This document shows positions 1-5,360 of a DNA stretch of 5,360 nucleotides, piece by piece. Within the stretch, counting starts at the first letter, position 1. Every line of letters begins with the position of its first letter. Location: positions 1-5,360 of the forward strand of contig CANFGA010000256.1 in NCBI GenBank assembly GCA_947446335.1. The letters are read 5' to 3'. A model generated the notes under the pieces. It was not told where the DNA came from, did not search any database, and saw nothing but the letters and a program-made list of their open reading frames with translations. The DNA comes from Oxalobacteraceae bacterium (GTDB lineage Bacteria > Pseudomonadota > Gammaproteobacteria > Burkholderiales > Burkholderiaceae_D). A program made the position numbers and the translations under genes.

Positions 1-1670
1 CTGATGAGCGAATGGAATGTCATGCCGCCCTGGCGGTTTTCGCTGGCATAGCCGCCGCGCGCGCGGTCTGCGCTGGAATGGATCCTGGCGATCGCGCTGC
101 CAAAACGCTCGAGTATCGTGCGGCAGCGCTGTTCCCAATCCTCGCTCTGAAACAGGATCATGAAATCGTCGCCGCCGATGTGGCCGATGAAGTCGCGCTG
201 CGGATCGCACTGTTCGCTCAAGATCTTGCCAGTCATCTCGATCACGTCATCGCCCTGGCAATAGCCGTAGATATCGTTGAACGGCTTGAAATTATCAAGG
301 TCGCAATAGCAAGCCCAGAAGCGGGTGCCGTCAGCCAGCAAGCGCTCCATGCATTCGTTGATCGGCACATTGCCCGGCAATTGCGTCAACGGATTGGCGT
401 GGCGCGCGGCCGTGATTTGCATGCAGGTTATTTCCCGCATCAAGTCATGCCCGGTGCCCATCCCCGCATATTTTTCGTGTTGCGTGATGATGAAACCGTT
501 GAGCAAGTGGTGAGCATCAGCTTGCGCCACCCTGAAGCCCAAGTCTTGCAAGCTGGTGTTCTGGTCGACGATGATCGGATTGCGATCCATCAGCAAGGTA
601 ATCGATTTCTTGCCATATAACTCGCGCTGGTAAGGACGCGCAAAATGGTCGAACAGATCGTGGCGACTGAGCAAGCCCAGCGGCATGTCCTCGTCCACGA
701 CCGGAATGATCAACAGCGCCGGTTGTGCCAGGAACAATTCATAGGCTTCGTTGTTGCTCATCGCCGGCGCAATCGATGCCACCTTGTGCAGCAGCTTGGC
801 AATGCCATGTTTTTTCGCACCGAGTTCGTCATGCCGAGCCAGCGCCAGCGTTTGCAGCAGCGCACCTGGCAGGGACGTCGCAGGATCGATATCGGGGCGC
901 CCCAGATGGTAGCCCTGGCCGAAAGCGACGCCGATGTCGCGCAGCGCCAGCAACTCGGACTCGGTCTCTATGCCTTCTGCGATCACCAAAGTGGCCGATT
1001 TTCTGGCGATTTCCTGGATCGAGCGCACGAATTGCAGCTTGACCGGATCGTGCGCCACGCCCTGGATGAAATGCATGTCGATCTTGACATAATCGGGGCG
1101 CAGTTCTGACCACAGGCGCAGGCTGGAAAAGCCCGCGCCCAGATCGTCGATGGCGATCTGGAAACCCATTGCGCGATAGTGCAATAGCGCCGCGCGCATC
1201 AGCGCATAATCGTGGCTGGGCTGGTTCTCGGTGAGTTCGATGATGATCCGCTGCGGCTCCATGCCGACCTGGATAATCAAATCGAGCATGGCGCCGTCAG
1301 CGTGTTGCAGCAGCGATTCGGGGCTGACATTGAGAAACAGTTTGCCCGGCAACTTCAGTTCGACAAAGCGTTGCAGCACCACCCGGCGCGACAATTGTTC
1401 GAGCGCCATTCCTGCACCTGACTTGCGCGCGGCCTCGAACAAGGTCGCAGGCATGTGCAATGGGCTCGTTTGCGGTGCGCGGATCAATCCTTCATAGCCG
1501 AGGATGTTGCCGTCTGCCATGCCGATGATAGGCTGCAGCAATGCGCTCAACTGGCGATGCTCAATGAGTTCATGCACATGCGCGAACAGTTTGTGATCGG
1601 TGTCATCGGCGTTGGCCCGCTCTGTTGCGTGCTGGGCCTTGGCACGCACTGCGCGCTGGGGAGTAGTCAT
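1..1670 (-). CDS. EAL-CBS-CBS-GGDEF cyclic-di-GMP turnover protein (3' end truncated by window edge)
   Basis: Reading the minus strand from ATG at 1670-1668 gives 556 residues without a stop, running off the left edge. Only the end of the GGDEF domain is missing; I estimate a full length near 600. The EAL domain (about residues 35-270) keeps the residues expected for c-di-GMP hydrolysis: EGLIR at 60-64 in place of EALIR, N114 in LFLNVS, E145 in ELTEN, D175-D176 in IDDLGAGFSS, K196 in VKID, E232 in AEGIET and Q252 in GQGYHLGRP. A CBS pair (about 288-412) follows, with IIPVVDEDMPLGLLSRHDLF at 321-340; CBS pairs often bind adenine nucleotides. The GGDEF domain starts near 415, with NPLTQLPGN at 426-434, D457 in DLDNFKPFN and GGDDF at 499-503. 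There is no RxxD inhibitory site, because PQRD stands in its place. I see no membrane segment, so it is probably cytoplasmic. An in-frame stop at 1718-1716 makes this ATG the first one available. The Shine-Dalgarno is weak. It is most likely a phosphodiesterase; the cyclase activity is uncertain. Confidence 0.93.
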   Translation of the reverse strand, partial: MTTPQRAVRAKAQHATERANADDTDHKLFAHVHELIEHRQLSALLQPIIGMADGNILGYEGLIRAPQTSPLHMPATLFEAARKSGAGMALEQLSRRVVLQRFVELKLPGKLFLNVSPESLLQHADGAMLDLIIQVGMEPQRIIIELTENQPSHDYALMRAALLHYRAMGFQIAIDDLGAGFSSLRLWSELRPDYVKIDMHFIQGVAHDPVKLQFVRSIQEIARKSATLVIAEGIETESELLALRDIGVAFGQGYHLGRPDIDPATSLPGALLQTLALARHDELGAKKHGIAKLLHKVASIAPAMSNNEAYELFLAQPALLIIPVVDEDMPLGLLSRHDLFDHFARPYQRELYGKKSITLLMDRNPIIVDQNTSLQDLGFRVAQADAHHLLNGFIITQHEKYAGMGTGHDLMREITCMQITAARHANPLTQLPGNVPINECMERLLADGTRFWACYCDLDNFKPFNDIYGYCQGDDVIEMTGKILSEQCDPQRDFIGHIGGDDFMILFQSEDWEQRCRTILERFGSAIARIHSSADRARGGYASENRQGGMTFHSLI

Positions 1671-1762
1671 TGGCGTTGCTGGTTTTTCTTGCTGGATTGA
1701 TGATTTGAAAATATTTTACACAGTATTCATGACAGAGTGTTCAATAAATGCCATCATAATCC
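1671..1762. promoter_or_regulatory. A+T-rich divergent intergenic region with promoters for both flanking genes
   Basis: This 92-bp gap separates two divergent genes and must carry both promoters unless they lie inside the genes. It is clearly richer in A+T than its surroundings and holds a perfect 10-bp palindrome AAAATATTTT at 1708-1717. On the minus strand, TTGAAC (1744-1739) resembles a -35 box, with TGTAAA or TAAAAT 18-20 bp downstream as possible -10 boxes. On the plus strand, TTTACA (1715-1720) is a possible -35, but no convincing -10 follows at standard spacing. Neither start codon has a good Shine-Dalgarno sequence. The location is sure; the individual boxes are guesses. Confidence 0.4.
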
Positions 1763-3001
1763 ATGACATCTACCCAGTCCAGCTTGCTTAGCCTGTGCGT
1801 TGCCTTGGGCTGCGGCTTGCTCATTGGCATCGAGCGTGAGCGGCGCAAGGGCAGCGGGCCAACCAGATCCTATGCCGGCGTGCGCAGTTTTGCGCTGGCC
1901 TCGATGCTGGGTGCGCTGGCGCAATTGCTGGGCGGCTTGCTCGTTATTATCGGCGGTGTGCTGATACTCGCCTTGAGTGCCATTTCACACTACCGCGATC
2001 GATCAAACGATCCGGGGATCACCACCGAACTGGCGCTGTTTCTGAGTTTTTTGCTGGGCGTGCATGCGATAGCCGATCCGCAATTGTCGGCCGCCGCCGC
2101 CGTGATCATCGCTTTCATGCTCAATCTGCGCATTCCCTTGCATCATTTTGCCCGCGTATCGCTGCGCACCAGCGAGTTGCGCGATGCCCTGATTCTGGCC
2201 GGCGCCGCGCTGGTAGTCTACCCGTCGCTGCCCGATGCCGCCAGCGACTGGCTGCTGGGTTCAAACCCGCGCCGCCTGTGGGGCTTGGTGATCTTGATCA
2301 TGGGCTTGCAGGCGGGGGCTTATATTGCCTTGCGCAGCGGTGGCTCCAGACTGGGGCTGGCCCTGTCCGGCTTCGCCTCGGGCTTTGTGTCGAGCACCGC
2401 CACCACTGCGGCGATGGGCACGCGCTGCCGCAGCGATCCCGCGCTGCTGCGTGCCTGTGTCTCAGGCACGCTGTTGTCCAATATCGCCACGTTCATTTTG
2501 TTGCTGATCGTCACGATGACGATTGCTCCTGCCGTGTTGCCGGATGTCGCCGCCACATTGGGCTGCGGTTTTCTGGCCGCTGGCCTTGTTTCCGGCATCA
2601 GCTTGCTGGGCCAAGGCCGCGCGACTGCAGCGCAAGCACCGGTATCGGGCCGCGCATTTTCCATCAAGCAAGCGCTGGCCTTTGCGCTGATACTGACTGC
2701 GGCCACTGGCGCCGTCGCTTATGCCAACGCCTATCTGGGCCAGGCTGCCGCCCGGATGGGGGCTGCGATTGCCGGACTGCTTGACGTGCACGCGGCCAGC
2801 GGTTCCGTGCTGTCGTTGGCCGGCAGCGGCGTGATAGCGCCGAGGGAGGCATTGTTTGCGGTGCTGCTGGCCATATCGACCAATACGCTGAGCAAACTGG
2901 TGGCTGCCGCGCTGAGCGGCGGAGCGGTATTTGCGACCAGAGTCGGGCTGGGACTGGCCGTCATCCTGTTGGCCGCATGGGCGCCGTACTGGTTTCTGTA
3001 G
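1763..3001 (+). CDS. MgtC/SapB family membrane protein with DUF4010 domain
   Basis: A 412-residue, strongly hydrophobic inner-membrane protein with many predicted transmembrane helices and a two-part architecture. The N-terminal MgtC/SapB-like part (about residues 8-130) carries GLLIGIERERR at 18-28 and AGVRSFAL at 38-45, the usual family signature. The C-terminal DUF4010 part (about 140-410) has GFASGFVSSTATTAAMG at 203-219, LLDVHAASGSVLSLAGSG at 339-356 and ISTNTLSKLV at 371-380, all typical of this domain. The length fits the two-domain family (COG3174-like) rather than the short virulence protein MgtC. Function in this family is not established; a transport or ion-homeostasis role is inference from MgtC. 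The start is well bounded, since an in-frame TAA at 1757-1759 lies just upstream. It is divergent from the c-di-GMP gene and followed by a 266-bp gap, so it is probably transcribed alone. Confidence 0.93.
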   Translation: MTSTQSSLLSLCVALGCGLLIGIERERRKGSGPTRSYAGVRSFALASMLGALAQLLGGLLVIIGGVLILALSAISHYRDRSNDPGITTELALFLSFLLGVHAIADPQLSAAAAVIIAFMLNLRIPLHHFARVSLRTSELRDALILAGAALVVYPSLPDAASDWLLGSNPRRLWGLVILIMGLQAGAYIALRSGGSRLGLALSGFASGFVSSTATTAAMGTRCRSDPALLRACVSGTLLSNIATFILLLIVTMTIAPAVLPDVAATLGCGFLAAGLVSGISLLGQGRATAAQAPVSGRAFSIKQALAFALILTAATGAVAYANAYLGQAAARMGAAIAGLLDVHAASGSVLSLAGSGVIAPREALFAVLLAISTNTLSKLVAAALSGGAVFATRVGLGLAVILLAAWAPYWFL

Positions 3002-3134
3002 CCATCGACAAACTCGCAGCAGGGGGCTGATTCATCTCGGCCATGGATTTTCGCCATCGTCTTCTGCTATGGTCTTTTGCTATTTTTTTGCAGCGGACAT
3101 TCTTGCTCAAATGTCCATGTTAGTATGTCTTTCG
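3002..3134. other. Non-coding spacer after the MgtC-family gene, no clear terminator
   Basis: No coding frame is supported here. There is a run of seven T at 3083-3089, but no stable G+C-rich stem directly precedes it. Short complementary pieces (ATGG at 3043-3046 with CCAT at 3054-3057; CAGC with GCTG around 3018-3028) are too weak to call as an intrinsic terminator. TGCTAT occurs twice, at 3065-3070 and 3078-3083, probably by chance. Transcription from the upstream gene may end here by a factor-dependent route, or may read on. Confidence 0.5.
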
Positions 3135-3135
3135 C

Positions 3136-3164
3136 TTTACCTTTACGTAAACGTAAGGTAAGGT
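3136..3164 (+). promoter_or_regulatory. Candidate sigma70 promoter of the acyl-CoA synthetase-liuA operon
   Basis: TTTACC at 3136-3141 matches the -35 consensus at four of six positions, and TAAGGT at 3159-3164 is a mediocre -10, separated by 17 bp. Both boxes are poor, as expected for a promoter that depends on an activator. The inverted repeat described separately is centred almost exactly on the spacer. Transcription would begin near 3171, giving a leader of roughly 95-100 nt before the synthetase start. Box assignment is by eye and could be off by a base or two. Confidence 0.4.
3137..3161. promoter_or_regulatory. Palindromic operator, likely for a LiuR-type (MerR family) regulator
   Basis: The arms TTACCTTTACG (3137-3147) and CGTAAGGTAA (3152-3161) are inverted repeats around TAAA, perfect apart from one extra T in the left arm. 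The inner core TTACG-TAAA-CGTAA (3143-3156) is exact. Each side also contains a tandem duplication: CTTTAC twice at 3135-3146, and GTAAG twice at 3153-3162. LiuR, a MerR-family regulator, is known to control branched-chain amino acid degradation genes in beta- and gammaproteobacteria, and the genes downstream fit that regulon. That the repeat is an operator is well supported by its symmetry and location; the identity of the regulator is inferred. Confidence 0.6.
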
Positions 3165-3171
3165 GGAGCTA

Positions 3172-3222
3172 ATGCAAAATCAAGGCCAAAGAGCCGACTA
3201 TGGCGACCCTTGCCATGGCTAA
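3172..3222 (+). other. Possible 16-codon leader ORF upstream of the acyl-CoA synthetase
   Basis: ATG at 3172-3174 opens a 16-codon frame ending at TAA 3220-3222. A purine-rich stretch AAGGTGGAG (3160-3168) lies just before it and resembles a Shine-Dalgarno sequence, though the GGAG is only 3 nt from the ATG. The peptide has no recognisable motif and no run of leucine or other regulatory codons. If transcription really starts near 3171, the frame would be leaderless and the purine stretch would be promoter instead. It may well be chance. Confidence 0.15.
3192..3220 (+). other. Hairpin in the 5' leader of the acyl-CoA synthetase mRNA
   Basis: ATGGC (3200-3204) pairs with GCCAT (3212-3216) around a 7-nt loop. 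The helix continues as AGCC (3192-3195) with GGCT (3217-3220) after a 4-nt bulge on the left side. A run of A follows at 3221-3226, so this is not a plus-strand terminator. On the minus strand the T-run would come before the stem, so it is not one there either. A role in mRNA stability or translation is possible but not shown. Confidence 0.3.
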
Positions 3223-3255
3223 AAAATCACAGTCGATCCATCATTCGAGCCATAC

Positions 3256-3261
3256 AAGGAG
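3256..3261 (+). promoter_or_regulatory. Ribosome binding site of the acyl-CoA synthetase gene
   Basis: AAGGAG is a near-consensus Shine-Dalgarno sequence 6 nt before the ATG at 3268. It fixes that start over downstream in-frame candidates. Confidence 0.85.
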
Positions 3262-3267
3262 ACAACA

Positions 3268-4944
3268 ATGCAGTCGAGCTATGTCCACGGGGCCCACGAT
3301 GTGCCTTTGATAGGCGTCACGATCGGTTCTTATCTGGAAACCATCGCCAGGCGCTTTCCTGACAACGATGCGCTGGTCGTCGCGCATCAACAGGTGCGCC
3401 TCACTTATGCCCAGTTTCATCAACGCGTCAGCAGCGTGGCCGCCGGCTTGCTTGCGCTGGGCTTGCAGCCGGGTGACCGGGTCGGTATCTGGTCGCAAAA
3501 TTGTGCCGAATGGGTATTGGTGCAGTTCGCCACGGCGAAAGCGGGCTTGATCATGGTCAACATCAATCCCGCTTATCGGCGCGCCGAACTCGAGTACGTG
3601 CTGGAAAAAGTCGGGTGCAGCGCGTTGATCCTGGCACCGCAATTCAAGTCCAGCGACTATCTGGCGATCTTGCAGGACGTGGTGCCCGAAATCGCCCGCT
3701 CGACGCAAGGCGCGCTGCGCTCGGCGCGCTTTCCACAACTCAAGCACATCATCCGGCTCGGCGCCGAAAAAACGCCCGGCATGCACAACTTCGACAACAT
3801 CGATCGCGGCTTGACGAAGGCGGACGCCTTGCATCTGGCCACCGTCGAAGCCACGCTGCAATTTGATGATCCGATCAACATCCAGTTCACCTCCGGCACC
3901 ACCGGCGCACCCAAGGGCGCGACGCTGACCCATCACAACATTTTGAACAATGGCTTTTTCATCGGCGAAGCTTTGCGCTTGACTGAAAATGACCGGCTCT
4001 GCATCCCGGTGCCGCTGTATCACTGCTTCGGCATGGTGCTTGGCAATCTGGCCTGCATCACGCATGGCGCAACGATGGTCTATCCGGGCGAAGGATTCGA
4101 CGCCAAGGCGGTGCTGGAAACGGTGCAGGCGGAGCGCTGCACCGGCTTGCACGGGGTGCCGACGATGTTCATCGCCATTCTCGACCATCCCGATTTCAAG
4201 CAGTACGACTTGTCCCGCTTGCGCACCGGCATCATGGCCGGTTCCCCTTGCCCGGTCGAAGTGATGAATCGCGTCATCGAGCTGATGCACATGAAGGAAA
4301 TCACGATCGCCTACGGGATGACGGAAACTTCGCCGGTCAGCTTTCAAAGCGCGGTCGATGATCCGATCAACCTGCGCGTGTCGACGATAGGGCGCATCCA
4401 CCCGCATCTGGAAGTGAAATTGATCGATGCCTACGGCCATGTGGTGCCGCGCGGTGAAAAAGGCGAACTGTTGACGCGCGGCTATTCGGTGATGCTCGGT
4501 TACTGGGGCGATGCGGTGATGACGAGCGAGGCGATCGATGCGGCGCGCTGGATGCATACCGGCGACCTGGCGGTGATCGATGCCGATGGTTTTTGCAGCA
4601 TCGTCGGACGGCTCAAGGACATGGTGATACGCGGCGGGGAAAACATTTACCCGCGCGAAATCGAAGAATACCTGTATCGCCATCCGAGCGTGCTCGATGT
4701 CCAGTGCGTGGGCGTGCCGGACCAGAAGTATGGCGAGCAATTGTGCGCCTGCATTATCTTGCGCCCCGGCATGCAAGTCGATGCGCAAGAAATCCGCAGC
4801 TTTTGCAGCGGCCAGATTGCCCACTACAAGATTCCTCATTACATCGTTTTCGTCGACAGCTTTCCGATGACGGTCACCGGGAAGATCCAGAAACACTTGC
4901 TGCAGAAAAAGGTCGCGAGCGACTTGAACCTGAGCGCAGAATAG
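3268..4944 (+). CDS. AMP-dependent acyl-CoA synthetase (ANL superfamily), ACSF2/YngI-like
   Basis: A complete 558-residue acyl-CoA synthetase that would activate a carboxylic acid to its CoA thioester through an acyl-AMP intermediate, using ATP and CoA in the cytoplasm. Adenylation motifs are intact and in order: the phosphate-binding loop TSGTTGAPKG at 208-217, YGMTETS at 349-355, TGD at 431-433, GRLKDMVIRGGENIYP at 447-462, and the C-terminal PMTVTGKIQK at 533-542 with the catalytic lysine K539. Length and motifs fit medium-chain/ACSF2-like synthetases, and the gene order recalls Bacillus subtilis yngI beside yngJ in a leucine-degradation-like operon. It lies 41 bp upstream of isovaleryl-CoA dehydrogenase and is probably cotranscribed. 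This suggests a branched short-chain acid such as isovalerate as substrate, but the sequence alone does not prove it. There is no signal peptide or membrane segment. The family call is firm; the substrate is inferred. Confidence 0.93.
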   Translation: MQSSYVHGAHDVPLIGVTIGSYLETIARRFPDNDALVVAHQQVRLTYAQFHQRVSSVAAGLLALGLQPGDRVGIWSQNCAEWVLVQFATAKAGLIMVNINPAYRRAELEYVLEKVGCSALILAPQFKSSDYLAILQDVVPEIARSTQGALRSARFPQLKHIIRLGAEKTPGMHNFDNIDRGLTKADALHLATVEATLQFDDPINIQFTSGTTGAPKGATLTHHNILNNGFFIGEALRLTENDRLCIPVPLYHCFGMVLGNLACITHGATMVYPGEGFDAKAVLETVQAERCTGLHGVPTMFIAILDHPDFKQYDLSRLRTGIMAGSPCPVEVMNRVIELMHMKEITIAYGMTETSPVSFQSAVDDPINLRVSTIGRIHPHLEVKLIDAYGHVVPRGEKGELLTRGYSVMLGYWGDAVMTSEAIDAARWMHTGDLAVIDADGFCSIVGRLKDMVIRGGENIYPREIEEYLYRHPSVLDVQCVGVPDQKYGEQLCACIILRPGMQVDAQEIRSFCSGQIAHYKIPHYIVFVDSFPMTVTGKIQKHLLQKKVASDLNLSAE

Positions 4945-4975
4945 TCTCACGGCATTACCCAAACCCATACAATAC

Positions 4976-4980
4976 GGAGA
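4976..4980 (+). promoter_or_regulatory. Ribosome binding site of liuA
   Basis: GGAGA lies about 6 nt before the ATG at 4986, a good Shine-Dalgarno sequence that supports this start. No separate promoter or terminator stem is evident in the 41-bp gap before it, consistent with cotranscription with the acyl-CoA synthetase. Confidence 0.75.
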
Positions 4981-4985
4981 ACACC

Positions 4986-5360
4986 ATGTCCACACCCTTC
5001 ATCGATCTGCCAGGCTTGTCCTTCAACCACGGCGAAGACATCGATGCCTTGCGCAATGCGATTGCCCAATTCGCGCAGGCTGAAATCGCGCCGCGCGCCC
5101 AGGAAATCGATCGCAACGACCAGTTTCCAATGGACCTGTGGAAAAAAATGGGCGACCTGGGCGTGCTCGGGATCACCGTGGCCGAGGAAGATGGCGGCGC
5201 CGGGATGGGTTACCTGGCGCACATCGTGGCGATGGAAGAAATCTCGCGCGCCTCGGCCTCGGTCGGCTTGTCATACGGCGCCCATTCGAACCTGTGCGTC
5301 AACCAGATCAAGCGCAACGGCACGCCAGAACAAAAGAAACGTTATCTGCCGGGCCTGATC
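4986..5360 (+). CDS. liuA: Isovaleryl-CoA dehydrogenase, N-terminal part (truncated by window edge)
   Basis: The first 125 residues of an acyl-CoA dehydrogenase; the family is usually near 390 residues, so about a third is present. It oxidises isovaleryl-CoA to 3-methylcrotonyl-CoA in leucine degradation, using FAD and passing electrons to electron-transfer flavoprotein. The segment is the helical N-terminal domain: AEIAPRAQEIDRNDQFP at 32-48, LGVLGITVAEEDGGAGMGYL at 58-77, and MEEISRASASVGLSYGAHSN at 83-102 followed by LCVNQIKRNG. The last stretch (ISRAS..VGLSYGAHSNLC.NQ) is nearly identical to mitochondrial isovaleryl-CoA dehydrogenase as I remember it, and separates this from short-chain or glutaryl-CoA dehydrogenases. 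The catalytic glutamate and most FAD-binding residues lie beyond the window. The methylcrotonyl-CoA carboxylase and hydratase genes would be expected downstream. Confidence 0.92.
   Translation, partial: MSTPFIDLPGLSFNHGEDIDALRNAIAQFAQAEIAPRAQEIDRNDQFPMDLWKKMGDLGVLGITVAEEDGGAGMGYLAHIVAMEEISRASASVGLSYGAHSNLCVNQIKRNGTPEQKKRYLPGLI

Noticed and set aside
12..1109. Plus-strand open frames of 202 and 154 codons at 12-620 and 645-1109
   Set aside because: They are antisense to the EAL-CBS-GGDEF gene, whose minus-strand frame is continuous and carries all expected domain motifs. The plus-strand peptides have no domain signature.
2278..3057. Overlapping open frames on both strands inside and just past the MgtC-family gene
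   Set aside because: The true frame is hydrophobic, has family signatures to its end and stops at 2999-3001. The others have shadow-like composition and no motifs.
3064..3093. Possible intrinsic terminator around the T-run at 3083-3089
   Set aside because: The only flanking complement is CTGC with GCAG, which encloses the T-run rather than preceding it. There is no stable stem.
3221..3226. A-run after the leader hairpin as a minus-strand terminator
   Set aside because: Read on the minus strand the T-run precedes the stem instead of following it, and no minus-strand gene ends here.
3241..4995. Long open frame of 584 codons on the minus strand, covering the whole acyl-CoA synthetase gene
   Set aside because: It lies antisense to a gene with every adenylation motif intact. 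The translation is rich in histidine, arginine, alanine and aspartate with no recognisable domain, as expected for the complement of a G+C-biased gene. There is no Shine-Dalgarno reason to prefer it.

Overview
The window looks like chromosomal DNA of a betaproteobacterium, most likely Burkholderiales and possibly Oxalobacteraceae. This is inferred from the moderately high G+C, the codon use, the EAL-CBS-GGDEF architecture, and an acyl-CoA synthetase followed by isovaleryl-CoA dehydrogenase at the head of a leucine-degradation operon. No mobile element, RNA gene, CRISPR array or clear sign of horizontal transfer is visible.

Layout: (1) Positions 1-1670, minus strand: a cyclic-di-GMP protein with an N-terminal EAL domain, a central CBS pair and a C-terminal GGDEF domain. 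It is cut by the left edge of the window, with 556 residues present. (2) Positions 1671-1762: a short A+T-rich divergent intergenic region. (3) Positions 1763-3001, plus strand: a complete MgtC/SapB + DUF4010 multi-spanning membrane protein of 412 residues. (4) Positions 3002-3267: a non-coding region ending in a notable palindromic operator/promoter and a leader with a hairpin. (5) Positions 3268-4944, plus strand: a complete 558-residue AMP-dependent acyl-CoA synthetase. (6) Position 4986 to the right edge, plus strand: the first 125 residues of isovaleryl-CoA dehydrogenase (liuA/ivd).

The last two genes are 41 bp apart, each with a good Shine-Dalgarno sequence, and read as the start of a leucine/isovalerate catabolic (liu) operon. 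The operator upstream is a dyad centred in the spacer of a candidate sigma70 promoter. That is how MerR-family activators bind, and LiuR, the usual regulator of these genes in beta- and gammaproteobacteria, is a MerR-family protein. No regulator gene lies immediately upstream, so it would have to be encoded elsewhere or downstream.

The most informative points are the putative LiuR-type operator, the leader behind it, the substrate question for the acyl-CoA synthetase, and the unusual signature residues of the cyclic-di-GMP protein (EGL for EAL, GGDDF for GGDEF, no RxxD inhibitory site). Nothing here amounts to a clearly undescribed system; most of the window is well-known gene families.
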